A stretch of 64,000 nucleotides of DNA from an uncultured Anaerolineae bacterium (GCA_903838415.1 CAILYI010000195.1:29238-93237), one strand, 5' to 3'; positions 15,434 to 24,128 are shown, counted from the stretch's first letter. Program-made: numbers and translations. Notes: a model not told the origin generated them from the letters alone.

Positions 15434-16651
15434 TCACACTCCCACGCAGTTTTTGATCAGGCGCTCGAATTCGGGTGTGCGGCTGACGGAAACGGGATTG
15501 AAAACCATCGTGCCGTCTTCCATGCTTTGTTCAGTGAGTTGGTCGATGGTGGCGTCGTCGGTGGGGAAGCCGTATTCCTTGTAGGTGGTTTTTACGCCAA
15601 CTTTGGCGTAAAGTTCCCTGAGCGCTTCGATGGCGCGGCGCCCCATCACTTCATCGGACGCGCCGTCATCCTTGACGCCCAACGCGCGCGCCACACTGGC
15701 ATAGTGATGCGGAACTGCCTGCATGTTGTATTCCATCACATAGAGATTGGCGATGGCCACCGCCACACCGTGGTGGATGTGATGCAGCGCGCCAGCCGTG
15801 TGACCAATTCCATGGTCCGCGCCGGGCAGCGCAGTTTGGAAGGCAATGCCGCCCATGTTGGCAGCGATCAGCAGCTTGGAACGCGCTTCGAGTTCATTGG
15901 AATTATCGTGATAAGCGGCTTCGATGTTGTCTGCCACCATCTCAATCGCCCGCAGAGAAATCGCGCCGGAGATATCCTGCCGCTGGTCGGAGACGAAACT
16001 GCCGATGCAGTGCGTCATCGCGTCAAGCGCGGTGCCTGCCACGATGTGCGCTGGAAGCGTGCGCGTACATTCAGGGTCAAGCACCGCCACGCGCGGGATG
16101 AATTTATAGTCGCCGCAAATAATTTTCTTTTTCTTCGGGCGGTCCATGATGACCGCGCCCCACGTCACTTCGGAACCTGTGCCGCAAGTGGTGGGAATGC
16201 AGATGATCGGCTTGGTTTCCTTCTGCACCATGTAGAAACCTTCGTAGTCCTCGACCTGCCCGCCCTCAGATTCGATGACCGCTGCCATTTTGGTCACGTC
16301 AATGACCGAGCCGCCGCCCAGCGCAATCCAAAAATCAATTTTGGCCTCGCTGGCGAGCTTCGCGATCTCGTAGACCTGTTCCTTGTCCGATTCGGGTAGG
16401 ACGCTGTCGAAGACCGCCACCACTTCGCGCGACGAACCTTTGAGCGCATTGAGCAGGTAATCCAGTATGCCCGCGCTTTTGACGCCCGCGTCAGTAATCA
16501 CCATGACCCTGTCCTTGCCCTCGAACTTCCAGTCCAGGTCCAGGTCAGACGGCAAATCGTTGACCTTCCCATTACCGAATACGATGCGTGTTGGATTCCA
16601 CCACTGGAATTCAGCACTGTGCACGGGCACATTACGATTGATCAGACCCAT
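15434..16651 (-). CDS. Iron-containing alcohol dehydrogenase
   Basis: A 405-residue group III (Fe) alcohol dehydrogenase interconverting an alcohol and aldehyde with NAD(P). The GGGSVIDVTKMAAV nucleotide-binding motif, PTTCGTGSEVTWGAVI, and metal-site histidines in GADHGIGHTAGALHHIHHG are present. Placed ahead of ferredoxin and AOR, it would supply or remove the aldehyde handled by AOR, linking alcohol, aldehyde and acid. ATG 16651 is preceded by a GGAGG-rich stretch. The natural alcohol is unknown. Confidence 0.88.
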   Translation of the reverse strand: MGLINRNVPVHSAEFQWWNPTRIVFGNGKVNDLPSDLDLDWKFEGKDRVMVITDAGVKSAGILDYLLNALKGSSREVVAVFDSVLPESDKEQVYEIAKLASEAKIDFWIALGGGSVIDVTKMAAVIESEGGQVEDYEGFYMVQKETKPIICIPTTCGTGSEVTWGAVIMDRPKKKKIICGDYKFIPRVAVLDPECTRTLPAHIVAGTALDAMTHCIGSFVSDQRQDISGAISLRAIEMVADNIEAAYHDNSNELEARSKLLIAANMGGIAFQTALPGADHGIGHTAGALHHIHHGVAVAIANLYVMEYNMQAVPHHYASVARALGVKDDGASDEVMGRRAIEALRELYAKVGVKTTYKEYGFPTDDATIDQLTEQSMEDGTMVFNPVSVSRTPEFERLIKNCVGV

Positions 16652-16699
16652 CCTCCGCCTCCTTTTGAAATCCTTTGAAAAAAATTTGTTTGATGCCGG

Positions 16700-18496
16700 T
16701 CATCCCAAAAATTTTGTATCCAGTTCAACCGTCAAACTGGACGTGTCCATCAAGATACTGGTCAATGCCAGGGTCTTGGGCAACTCATAGCGGAAAAAAT
16801 ATCTCAGTGTGTGAAGTTTTCCCTGGTAGAAATCCGTCTCCGCCGGGGATTTTTCCAGCGCGGCGTGAGCGCTGAGGCCTTGAATCAGCCACTGCCAGGC
16901 CATCGTGATGACGCCAAACAGCTCCAGATAAAGCGTGGCATCGGCCAGGAAATGTTCCGTCCCGGCGGATTGCGACAGGCCGATTAGATGGGTGGTCACC
17001 TGCTCCAGGCTGGTCAGCGCCGCTTCGAGCTGGTTGGCCAGCGGCTGGAAGGTTGAAATCGCACGGGCGCGCTCCAGCGTCTGACGGATTTCTGCCAGGT
17101 AAAGCTGGAAGGCCGCCCCGTCTTTGATGGTCACTTTGCGGCCCAATAAATCCATGCCATGAATGCCGGTCGTGCCTTCGTGGATGGGATGAATGCGCGC
17201 GTCGCGGTAATACTGCTCGACCGGGAAATCGTCGCAGTAGCCGTATCCGCCCAGGCATTGCAGACTCTGGCTGACGGATTGAATACCCATCTCGGACGGG
17301 TACGTCTTGGCAATCGGGGTCAGCAGATCGAGCAGGAGTTCGTACCGGCGTTTTTCGTCGCCATCCGGCAGCACTTTGACCAGGTCGGCGTAGTACGAGC
17401 ACTGCATCAACAAGGAGAGCGAACCTTCGACGACGGCTTTCTGGAACAGCAGCATGCGCTTCACGTCAGCATGTTCGATGATGGGCGTCTGTGGCTTGGA
17501 CGGGTCTTTCTCGGTCGGTTTGCGGCCCTGCAGGCGTTGGCGGGTGTAATCCAGCGCGGTGTAATAGGCCGCGGAGGCAATCGCCGCCGCGCCCATGCCT
17601 ACTCCCAGGCGAGCTTCGTTCATCATCTGGAACATGTAGCGCAGTCCCTGGTGCGGCTCGCCCACTAGGTAGCCGCGGCAGTCGTTGTTCTCGCCGATGC
17701 TCAGCCCGAGAATGGGCGCGCCGCGATAACCCATCTTGTGATAGACCTCGCTGGCGGCGACATCGTTCGAGACGAGTTTGCCGTTTTCGATGCGTTTCTT
17801 CGGCACCACAAACAGCGAAATGCCCTTTACGCCGGGCGGCCCGCCGGGGATTTTGGCCAGCATGAGGTGGATGATGTTATCCACGCCGTCATGCTCTCCG
17901 GCGGAAGTGAAAATCTTGCGTCCGCGCATTTTGTAATGGCCGTTGGCGGTCGGTTCGGCGGTGGTTGTCAGGTCGGTTAGGGAACTGCCAGCCTGCGGCT
18001 CGGTCAACGCCATGGTGCCCTGCCATTCGCCGCTCAACAGTTTGGGGATGTAGGCGTCGATCAATTCCTGTGAGCCAAAGTTGATGATCAGTCCCGCCGC
18101 GCCTTTGGAGAGGCCCGGATAGATAATTGCGGAGTAATTTGCGGCGGAAAAGACAAAGCTGCAGGCGTTATCCAGCATCAAGGGAAGCTGGAAGCCGCCG
18201 ACAGATTCGGGGTGGATCGACCCAATCCAGCCGCCTTCGCCAAAGTCGCGCAGAATCTTGCGCACCGCCGGATGCACTTTGACGGTACCAGCGGCCAGTT
18301 CCGGTGGCTGGCGGTCCATCTCCGCCAGGATGGGCAGGAAGGTTTCCTCGGCCATTTTCAGGCTGGTTTCCAGCACCATCGTGAACATCTGCCGGTCATG
18401 TTCGCGGTAATAGGCGTGTTTTGTCAGGGAGAGGAGATCGAATACCTCGTAGAGCAGAAATTCCAGGTTGCGTTTGCTGACAAATCTGGCGGTCAT
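16700..18496 (-). CDS. Acyl-CoA dehydrogenase (long DmdC/FadE-like form)
   Basis: A 598-residue acyl-CoA dehydrogenase, longer than the usual 380 residues because of an N-terminal AcylCoA_DH_N extension and a C-terminal domain after about residue 470, as in DmdC-type enzymes. FAD/substrate motifs include ALTEPQAGSSLTDL, and the catalytic Glu is in PIHEGTTGIHGMDLLG. It introduces the alpha-beta double bond, passing electrons to ETF. The start overlaps the MaoC gene stop as ATGA. The MaoC hydratase upstream would act on its product. Which acyl-CoA is used is unclear; the long form is common for short-chain, branched or unusual acyl groups. Confidence 0.87.
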   Translation of the reverse strand: MTARFVSKRNLEFLLYEVFDLLSLTKHAYYREHDRQMFTMVLETSLKMAEETFLPILAEMDRQPPELAAGTVKVHPAVRKILRDFGEGGWIGSIHPESVGGFQLPLMLDNACSFVFSAANYSAIIYPGLSKGAAGLIINFGSQELIDAYIPKLLSGEWQGTMALTEPQAGSSLTDLTTTAEPTANGHYKMRGRKIFTSAGEHDGVDNIIHLMLAKIPGGPPGVKGISLFVVPKKRIENGKLVSNDVAASEVYHKMGYRGAPILGLSIGENNDCRGYLVGEPHQGLRYMFQMMNEARLGVGMGAAAIASAAYYTALDYTRQRLQGRKPTEKDPSKPQTPIIEHADVKRMLLFQKAVVEGSLSLLMQCSYYADLVKVLPDGDEKRRYELLLDLLTPIAKTYPSEMGIQSVSQSLQCLGGYGYCDDFPVEQYYRDARIHPIHEGTTGIHGMDLLGRKVTIKDGAAFQLYLAEIRQTLERARAISTFQPLANQLEAALTSLEQVTTHLIGLSQSAGTEHFLADATLYLELFGVITMAWQWLIQGLSAHAALEKSPAETDFYQGKLHTLRYFFRYELPKTLALTSILMDTSSLTVELDTKFLG

Positions 18497-18972
18497 GCTT
18501 GGGGCTCCTGAGTGGGTCTTCTTCCGGCTACCGCGCGGGCGGTGAAAACGACAACGTCATCGTTCCTTTGATTTTGAATATTGTAGACGGCGGAAATCAC
18601 GCCGCGCGCCTCATCTTTGACATCCAGTGCGGAGATTTTCATTGCGCAGTGGATGGTGTCGCCGATTTTGACGGGGTTGTAAAAGCGGACGCTGTCCATG
18701 CCGTAAAAGGCGATGAAAGATTTCGGCAGGTGGACGTGTTCTCCGAGCCGAAAGAGCAGGGCGGTGCCGATGGCGAGAGTCAACATGCCGTGTGCGATGC
18801 GTTCGCCAAATGGCGTGGATTTGGCGTACTCGACGTCGGTATGGAGCGGATGCCAGTCGCCCGTCAGCGAGGCGAAGTTGATAATATCCGCTTCGGTGAT
18901 GGTGCGCGCCGGGGAGACAAAGCGCTCGCCCAGGGTGTAATCCTCGAAATAGAGTTTTTCCACGCCGCTCAC
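18493..18972 (-). CDS. MaoC-like enoyl-CoA hydratase
   Basis: A 159-residue single hot-dog MaoC domain; the (R)-hydratase catalytic dyad Asp39/His44 is in GDWHPLH, followed by FGERIAHGMLTLAIG. It hydrates an enoyl-CoA to a 3-hydroxyacyl-CoA. It starts with GTG at 18972, overlapping the upstream DUF35 stop (GTGA), and overlaps the acyl-CoA dehydrogenase downstream. MaoC/DUF35 pairs also occur as ChsH1-ChsH2 in steroid side-chain degradation, a suggestive parallel but not proof of a sterol substrate. Confidence 0.85.
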   Translation of the reverse strand: MSGVEKLYFEDYTLGERFVSPARTITEADIINFASLTGDWHPLHTDVEYAKSTPFGERIAHGMLTLAIGTALLFRLGEHVHLPKSFIAFYGMDSVRFYNPVKIGDTIHCAMKISALDVKDEARGVISAVYNIQNQRNDDVVVFTARAVAGRRPTQEPQA

Positions 18973-19448
18973 TCCTGTGCTGGCTTGAAATACCGAATCG
19001 CCAGAATATTCGCTTCTGGTGATTCGGCAAAGACGGGTTGCATGCGCAGGCCGATTTTTAGATCTTCAAAATCCACTTCGCTGAGCAGATGCGCCATGCC
19101 TGTGTCCGCGCCGTCGAGTTTGATGATGCCGTAGAGCACCGGCGCGGACGGAAGCGGCTGGGGTGGGGTGTAATTCGGGCTGGTGAAGGTTTCCAGCGTG
19201 CCGAGCGGCCCGATTTCCAACAGGTCACTCTCCGAAAGCTGGGAGAAGCAGCGTCCGCAGGTGTTGCGCGGCGGCCAGTAGGTCAGGTTGCATTTCGGGC
19301 AGTGACTACCGAGGATTTTTTGCTCGTCGCGCAGGGCGATGAAAAAGCGGCTGCCAACTCTCCCAGCGTAATAGCGGCTGGAAGCGGTGATGTGCTGGTC
19401 AACCTCGAAGGAGTCCCGTTTCTCGGACGGGGCAAAAATGTCGGTCAT
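18969..19448 (-). CDS. DUF35 zinc-ribbon/OB-fold protein
   Basis: A 159-residue DUF35 protein with intact zinc ligands (HCPKCN then CGRC) and an OB-fold (VLYGIIKLDGADTGMAHL). It is coupled by GTGA/ATGA overlaps to the MaoC gene downstream and another DUF35 gene upstream. Two DUF35 genes in tandem suggest one serves the thiolase-fold pair (19918-22244) and the other the MaoC hydratase, as in the ChsH1-ChsH2-Ltp2 arrangement. Confidence 0.84.
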   Translation of the reverse strand: MTDIFAPSEKRDSFEVDQHITASSRYYAGRVGSRFFIALRDEQKILGSHCPKCNLTYWPPRNTCGRCFSQLSESDLLEIGPLGTLETFTSPNYTPPQPLPSAPVLYGIIKLDGADTGMAHLLSEVDFEDLKIGLRMQPVFAESPEANILAIRYFKPAQE

Positions 19449-19918
19449 GCTTCACCTATCGGAGCGAAGTGCAGGATGTCGTTCAGGTCGCCCGTGCGTT
19501 CTGCCTGTGGACGCAGGATGGCGCGCACGCGCATGCCCACCCGCACCTTTTGAATGTCGGGTTCGACATCAATAAAATGCTCGATGGTTGAGTAGGCGCC
19601 GTCGAGCCGCACGATGCCGTAGGTGTAGGGCGTTTTGTGCGTCTGTCCGGTGGTCGGGTCGGTCAGCGGCAGGTGGACGATGCTGAAGCCCATCAGCATG
19701 CCTTCAGGGCTGAGCTCAATCCACTCGCCATTTTTGACATGACAGGCGGCGCAGACGATGCGCGGCGGCATTTGCACCCGTCCGCAGCTGGGGCATTTAA
19801 TGCCGAAAAATTTTCCATTGTCGCGCAGCTCGGTCAGGAAGCGCGCCATGTAGCCGCCCGCCGCGAAGCGATAGGGCACATCCACAATCATGGGAATGTT
19901 GACGAGTTCACTGTCCAT
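19445..19918 (-). CDS. DUF35 zinc-ribbon/OB-fold protein (thiolase partner)
   Basis: A 157-residue DUF35 protein with zinc ligands in CPSCGR and CAAC and the OB-fold segment YTYGIVRLDGAYSTIEHF. ATG 19918 shares its A with the stop of the type A thiolase-fold gene (TGATG), so it is translationally tied to that enzyme. It is most like the DUF35 at 5839-6324 in length and in the HKTPYTYG/RPVPYTYG region, which fits the view that the two B-A-DUF35 sets are paralogous. Confidence 0.84.
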   Translation of the reverse strand: MDSELVNIPMIVDVPYRFAAGGYMARFLTELRDNGKFFGIKCPSCGRVQMPPRIVCAACHVKNGEWIELSPEGMLMGFSIVHLPLTDPTTGQTHKTPYTYGIVRLDGAYSTIEHFIDVEPDIQKVRVGMRVRAILRPQAERTGDLNDILHFAPIGEA

Positions 19919-21087
19919 CAGTCCTCCCACTTTTTCGAGAGCGCGGTCATGACCGTCCAGTTGGTGCCGCCGTAGGCGGTGGTCAGCGCCCAGTTGACAT
20001 CCTTCGGGACCTGGTGCTCGCCCGCGTCGCCGCGGATTTGCAGGGCGGCTTCCCAGATGCGCAGCATGGCCGAGGCGCCGATGCAGTTGGTCGAAAGCAC
20101 GCCGCCCGACGGGTTGACCGGGATCGGCCCGTTGATTTCGGTCTGGCCTTCTTCAATCATGCGGAAACCTTCGCCGCGTTTGCACAAGCCCAAATCCTCG
20201 TACCAGACCAGTTCCGCCCAGGTGGCGGGTTCGTAGACTTCAAAAACATCGAAAAACGTGGCGGGATTTTCCACGCCCAATTTTCTGTAGAGTTTTTCGG
20301 CGCAGACCCGCGAGAAGATTGGCCCGGTGTTGGTGACGTCGCGCCAGTTGAGTTCGAACTGCTCGTTGTGCGCCGTCTCCGTTGCGCGGATCCAAACGGG
20401 TTTCTCGCAGCGTTCGAGCGCGGTTTTCTCGTCCGCCAGGATCATGGCGCAGGCGCCGTTGGATGTCGGGCACATATCCAGCAGGCGGATGGGATAGGCC
20501 AGCATTTTCGAGTCGAACACGTCCTGGATGGTGATATCCAGCTTCAGGTGGGCGTACGGATTCTTGCGGGCATTCTGCCGCGCCTTGACCGCTACCATCG
20601 CTGAATGTTCTTCGCGCGCGCCGAAGGCCTGCATGTACGATGCGCCCATCATGGCGAAATAGCCTACTGCCGCGCCTGCCAGCGACCGACCGTACAGCGG
20701 GTGCGCCACGCCGCTCAGGATGGCGCTGCTGTCGCCTTCTTCCTGTTTTTCAAAGCCGATGCACAGCACCCGGTCGAACAGACCGCTGGCGATGTGATGC
20801 GCGCCCGCCACAATCGTCGTCGCGCCGACCGTGCCTCCGGTGGTGATTTTCAAGCCGGGTTTGCCATACGCGCCGGTCGCGTCCGCCAGCCAGCAGTCGG
20901 TCAGGTGACAGCCTTCAAAAAATTCCATGTTGCCCAACAGCACCGCGTCGATGTCGTCCATCGTCATGCGCGCGTCCGCCAGAGCAGCGCGCACCGCTTC
21001 GTTGACCATCTCGCCCTGATTAACGTCATGCCGGCGCGAGGCGTGAACGGTCTGCCCGCCGCCGATGATTGCCACTTTTCTTTTCAT
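19918..21087 (-). CDS. Thiolase-fold protein lacking the nucleophilic Cys (type A paralogue)
   Basis: A 389-residue thiolase-superfamily protein closely similar to the one at 6321-7484: KVAIIGGGQTVHASRRHDVN, KARQNARKNPYAHLK, NPSGGVLSTNCIGASAML. The nucleophile region reads ITTGGTVGA, with Gly85 at the Cys position, and TNC replaces GHP. ATG 21087 overlaps the stop of the type B gene as ATGA and is preferred over an upstream in-frame start inside that gene. It probably forms a complex with the type B protein (21084-22244) and DUF35 (19445-19918). Aldol-type chemistry on acyl-CoA is inferred, not shown. Confidence 0.8.
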   Translation of the reverse strand: MKRKVAIIGGGQTVHASRRHDVNQGEMVNEAVRAALADARMTMDDIDAVLLGNMEFFEGCHLTDCWLADATGAYGKPGLKITTGGTVGATTIVAGAHHIASGLFDRVLCIGFEKQEEGDSSAILSGVAHPLYGRSLAGAAVGYFAMMGASYMQAFGAREEHSAMVAVKARQNARKNPYAHLKLDITIQDVFDSKMLAYPIRLLDMCPTSNGACAMILADEKTALERCEKPVWIRATETAHNEQFELNWRDVTNTGPIFSRVCAEKLYRKLGVENPATFFDVFEVYEPATWAELVWYEDLGLCKRGEGFRMIEEGQTEINGPIPVNPSGGVLSTNCIGASAMLRIWEAALQIRGDAGEHQVPKDVNWALTTAYGGTNWTVMTALSKKWED

Positions 21088-22244
21088 CTGGACCGGGCCT
21101 CCCGTCCCAATACGATGACGCATTGATGCTGGCCGCAAAATCCGCTGTGACCTTGCGCCACGGCGATATCCACATCTTTGACTTGATATTCCCCGGCCTG
21201 CCCCATGATCTGGTTGGCGGCTTCCGCCACCCGGTTCAGCCCCGCCACATTGGCCGGGACTCCGCCCAGCAAGCCCCCCGAAGGATTGACCGGCAGTTCA
21301 CCGGAACGGGCGGTCAATCCTTCGTCAGTGATGCGGCCTGCTTCCCCTCGTTTACACAGGCCCAAACCCTCCAGCCAGAGCAGTTCCTGGTAGGAGAATT
21401 CATCCCCCAGTTCAACCAAATCCACTTGGCGGCGCGGATCGTTGATCCCGGCCATGCGGTAGGCCATCGCGGAGGCCTTTTCCAGTGCCATGCAGTCCGC
21501 CAGGTCGCGGTCGCCGAGATAGTGCGCATCGTAACAGGAGCCGATGCCCAAAATCCAGGCGGGATGGTCGGTGATTTGTTTGGCGCGTTCTTCGGAGGCC
21601 ATGATCAGGGCCACGGCGCCATCGGTATCGGGAGCAAGATCCAGCGCGCGCAGCGGGTCGGCGATCAGCGGCGCTGCCAGAATTTCATCCAGCGACAAAT
21701 CCCTGCCGTTATGCATGACCGGGTTGAGTCGCGCGTTGGAGAGATTTTTCAGCACCACGCGCGCCGCCTGCGCTTCAGTAATTCCATACACTGACATGTA
21801 GCGCCGCGCCTGCAGCGCTGCCGCCGTGGTGAAATCAAATCCAAGCATGCGGGTGTAGATCGGGTCGAAGGCGGTGTTGTTGACGATGTTGCGGCTGGTT
21901 TGCGACATCTTGGTATGCGCCAGCAGCAACGTGCAGTCGAACTCGCCCGAGAGAATGCCGATGGTGGCGTAATACGCGGCGGTTGAGCCGTCCATCGCCA
22001 TCTTTTCCTCGTTACGCAAATGCCCGCCGATGACATCGGTGATGCCGATGTCGGAGATGGTTTGCCCGTCCCAGATGTCGTGCGAGCAACTGATGCTGTT
22101 ATCGATGTCGCGCCCGATTTCAAGTCCCGTCTGCTGAAGGACCTGCTCGATGGCTTCATACGCCAGCTCGCCAACATTGACGTCGGCGCGCTTGGGGCTG
22201 AAACGGGTCTGGGCCACACCTACAATCGCCACGCGGTCTGTCAT
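21084..22244 (-). CDS. Thiolase-fold protein lacking the nucleophilic Cys (type B paralogue)
   Basis: A 386-residue SCP2-type thiolase-fold protein similar to that at 7484-8623: RVAIVGVAQTRFSPKRADVN, KNLSNARLNPVMHNG, NPSGGLLGGVPANVAG. The nucleophile segment reads AMDGSTAAYY, giving Gly86 instead of Cys, and the GHP motif is absent. ATG 22244 has GGAGAG six bases upstream. It opens the set B-A-DUF35-DUF35-MaoC-acyl-CoA dehydrogenase, all linked by 1-4 base overlaps, which implies a stoichiometric multi-enzyme complex. Confidence 0.8.
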   Translation of the reverse strand: MTDRVAIVGVAQTRFSPKRADVNVGELAYEAIEQVLQQTGLEIGRDIDNSISCSHDIWDGQTISDIGITDVIGGHLRNEEKMAMDGSTAAYYATIGILSGEFDCTLLLAHTKMSQTSRNIVNNTAFDPIYTRMLGFDFTTAAALQARRYMSVYGITEAQAARVVLKNLSNARLNPVMHNGRDLSLDEILAAPLIADPLRALDLAPDTDGAVALIMASEERAKQITDHPAWILGIGSCYDAHYLGDRDLADCMALEKASAMAYRMAGINDPRRQVDLVELGDEFSYQELLWLEGLGLCKRGEAGRITDEGLTARSGELPVNPSGGLLGGVPANVAGLNRVAEAANQIMGQAGEYQVKDVDIAVAQGHSGFCGQHQCVIVLGREARSR

Positions 22245-22270
22245 TGCTCTCCTTTGGTCTTTATCAATTC

Positions 22271-22358
22271 ACCACAGATAAACACTGATGAACGCTGATT
22301 TTTGGCTGAAAATCTAACCAAGGTCCTTAAAGCCTTTTTATCTGTGTTTATCTGTGGT
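22271..22358. repeat. 15-bp inverted repeat in an intergenic gap
   Basis: ACCACAGATAAACAC at 22271-22285 is the exact reverse complement of GTGTTTATCTGTGGT at 22344-22358. A direct-repeat-like CTGATGAACGCTGAT lies inside. The type of sequence ('accacagataaacac') recurs in intergenic DNA of many bacteria, so this may be a dispersed palindromic element. It separates the canonical thiolase gene from the Cys-lacking thiolase operon and could also act as a processing or pausing hairpin. Confidence 0.65.
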
Positions 22359-22365
22359 TAAAAAG

Positions 22366-23550
22366 TTAAATTCTTTCAAAAATCGTCGCAATACCCTGGC
22401 CGCCGCCGATGCACAGCGTCGCAAGTCCATACCGTCTACCAGTGCGTTTGAGTTGATGCATGACTGCCAGCGCTAGGCGTCCGCCTGTCATGCCGTTGGG
22501 ATGACCGAAGGCGATCGCGCCGCCATTGGGATTCCATTTTTCGGGGTCAACGGCATGACCTTGGCTTGCCAGAATTTTCATCACTGCCAGCGTCTGCGAG
22601 GCGAAGGCTTCGTTGCATTCAACGACATCCATGTTCGCCAGCGCCAGTCCGGTTTTCGCCAGCACTGCCTTGACCGCATCCACGGGCGCGATGCCCATGT
22701 ATTTTGGCTCGCGCGCCGTCACGGCGCAGCCGACAAAACGCGACAGCGGTGCGTATCCCAGCTCGTCCGCTTTTTCTTTCGACATGAGCAAAAGAGCCAC
22801 GCCGCCATCGTTGAGTCCGGATGACGAACCTGCCGTCACGGTGCCATCTTTTTTAAAGGATGGACGCAGGCTGGTCAGTTTTTCGAGACTGGTGGCGCGT
22901 GGATGTTCATCCCGCTCGAAGATGAGCGATTCGCCCTTCGGCTGCGGCACCGTCACCGGAACAATTTCCTCGCTGAAATATCCCGCTTCGATGGCGGCGA
23001 TGGCGTGTTCCTGGCTGCGCAGGCTGAACCGATCCTGCTCCTCACGTGTGATGTCGAATTCTTCCGCCAGTCCTTCGGCGATGATGCCCATCGGGACATC
23101 GGTATCCGCATCCGGGCCGACTTCGCGCGTGATCCAGGCGTTCGGCGTCAGCGCGAAGGGCGTTTTCTGGCGCTGCATCAGGTGCGGTTGGGTGCTCCAG
23201 CTTTCGCATCCGCCCGCGATGTAAACATCCCCAAACTCGGCGCGGATGAAGGCCGCCGCGGTGTTGATGGTTTGCAGCGCGGAGCCGCACTGCCGCTCGA
23301 CAGTCTGCGCGGGCACCGAGAGAGGAAATCCCGCCTTGAGCGCCGCCCAGCGTCCGATATTGACCGCCGCGTTATTGGTGCAGGCGTGACCGATGAGAAT
23401 GTCGTTCACCATCTCAGGGTTGAGCCTGGTTTTTTCGAGCAAACCTTTCAGGGCAAAGGCCGCCAACTCCTCCGGGCGGAAGGATGACAAAGAGCCGCCC
23501 ATCCGTCCAATGGCTGTCCGCGCGCCGTCAATGATGACCACTTCTTTCAT
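22366..23550 (-). CDS. Acetyl-CoA acyltransferase (canonical thiolase)
   Basis: A 394-residue thiolase with all catalytic parts: Cys in TVERQCGSALQ, NEAFASQTL, His in NGGAIAFGHPNGMTGGR and Cys in TLCIGGGQG. It performs the last beta-oxidation step, cleaving 3-ketoacyl-CoA. ATG 23550 was chosen because of GAGGGA upstream and because the protein then begins MKEVVIIDGARTAIG as in the family; a longer in-frame start would run into the upstream DUF35 gene. It is the only canonical thiolase of the right half of the cluster. Confidence 0.9.
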   Translation of the reverse strand: MKEVVIIDGARTAIGRMGGSLSSFRPEELAAFALKGLLEKTRLNPEMVNDILIGHACTNNAAVNIGRWAALKAGFPLSVPAQTVERQCGSALQTINTAAAFIRAEFGDVYIAGGCESWSTQPHLMQRQKTPFALTPNAWITREVGPDADTDVPMGIIAEGLAEEFDITREEQDRFSLRSQEHAIAAIEAGYFSEEIVPVTVPQPKGESLIFERDEHPRATSLEKLTSLRPSFKKDGTVTAGSSSGLNDGGVALLLMSKEKADELGYAPLSRFVGCAVTAREPKYMGIAPVDAVKAVLAKTGLALANMDVVECNEAFASQTLAVMKILASQGHAVDPEKWNPNGGAIAFGHPNGMTGGRLALAVMHQLKRTGRRYGLATLCIGGGQGIATIFERI

Positions 23551-23576
23551 GGGTTTCTTCCCTCTCTTGCGAAGCG

Positions 23577-24119
23577 TTATTCCGCAAGGTTGAAGTAAAT
23601 ATCTGTCGGCTGGAGTTTCGAGTTGCGCCGATAGCGCCCCAGCACCTTTTTGCCGATCCAACTGATGTCAGCCTGATCCGTGTCAACGCCCAATAAGCGG
23701 CCCAGGAAAAGGGTGTCGCACTGCTCAAACTCGACCTGAATCAAAACGTAGGGGCATTCGGGCAAAAAGGCTTCCGAACCAAAATGGCAAACGGTGAAAG
23801 CATGGATCACGCCGCGAGGTTCAATTTCCACCCACTCGGTTTCCTTGCCGGAATACATATCGTGGGCGCGCGGGGTGGCGTAGGTATAGCCGCTCTCCGG
23901 CTCCCGGCAGACGATGAAACGCTTGTTGGTCAGGGCCGCGAAGAAGGGCGAATCCTTGCCGTACGAGTAGTTGTAATCGATGGAATAGGGGGCTTTGATC
24001 ACGATCGGCGACATCGTTTTCAGGGAGGAAAGATCATCGCCGCTGGGGAAGGGCAGCCCGTAGACGGTGGTGCCTTCCAGGTTTTCTTCGATAATAGGGG
24101 AAATGTTTTTCTTGGACAT
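23577..24119 (-). CDS. DUF35-like protein without zinc-ribbon cysteines
   Basis: A 180-residue DUF35-like protein. The OB-fold half (GVIHAFTVCHFGSE, CPYVLIQVEFEQCDTLFLGRL) is recognisable, but the segment aligned with the zinc ribbon reads CREPESGYTYATPRAHD; only one of the four Cys remains, so zinc cannot be bound in the usual way. The N-terminus is longer than in the other four DUF35 proteins. It follows the thiolase-fold gene at 24129-25487 by 9 bases and is very likely its partner. A metal-free structural or CoA-positioning role is inferred. Confidence 0.72.
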   Translation of the reverse strand: MSKKNISPIIEENLEGTTVYGLPFPSGDDLSSLKTMSPIVIKAPYSIDYNYSYGKDSPFFAALTNKRFIVCREPESGYTYATPRAHDMYSGKETEWVEIEPRGVIHAFTVCHFGSEAFLPECPYVLIQVEFEQCDTLFLGRLLGVDTDQADISWIGKKVLGRYRRNSKLQPTDIYFNLAE

Positions 24120-24128
24120 GGGAGTCTC

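Noticed and set aside
15254..16399. Plus-strand open frame (381 codons) opposite ferredoxin and alcohol dehydrogenase genes
   Set aside because: Antisense shadow of two strongly supported genes, with low-complexity composition.
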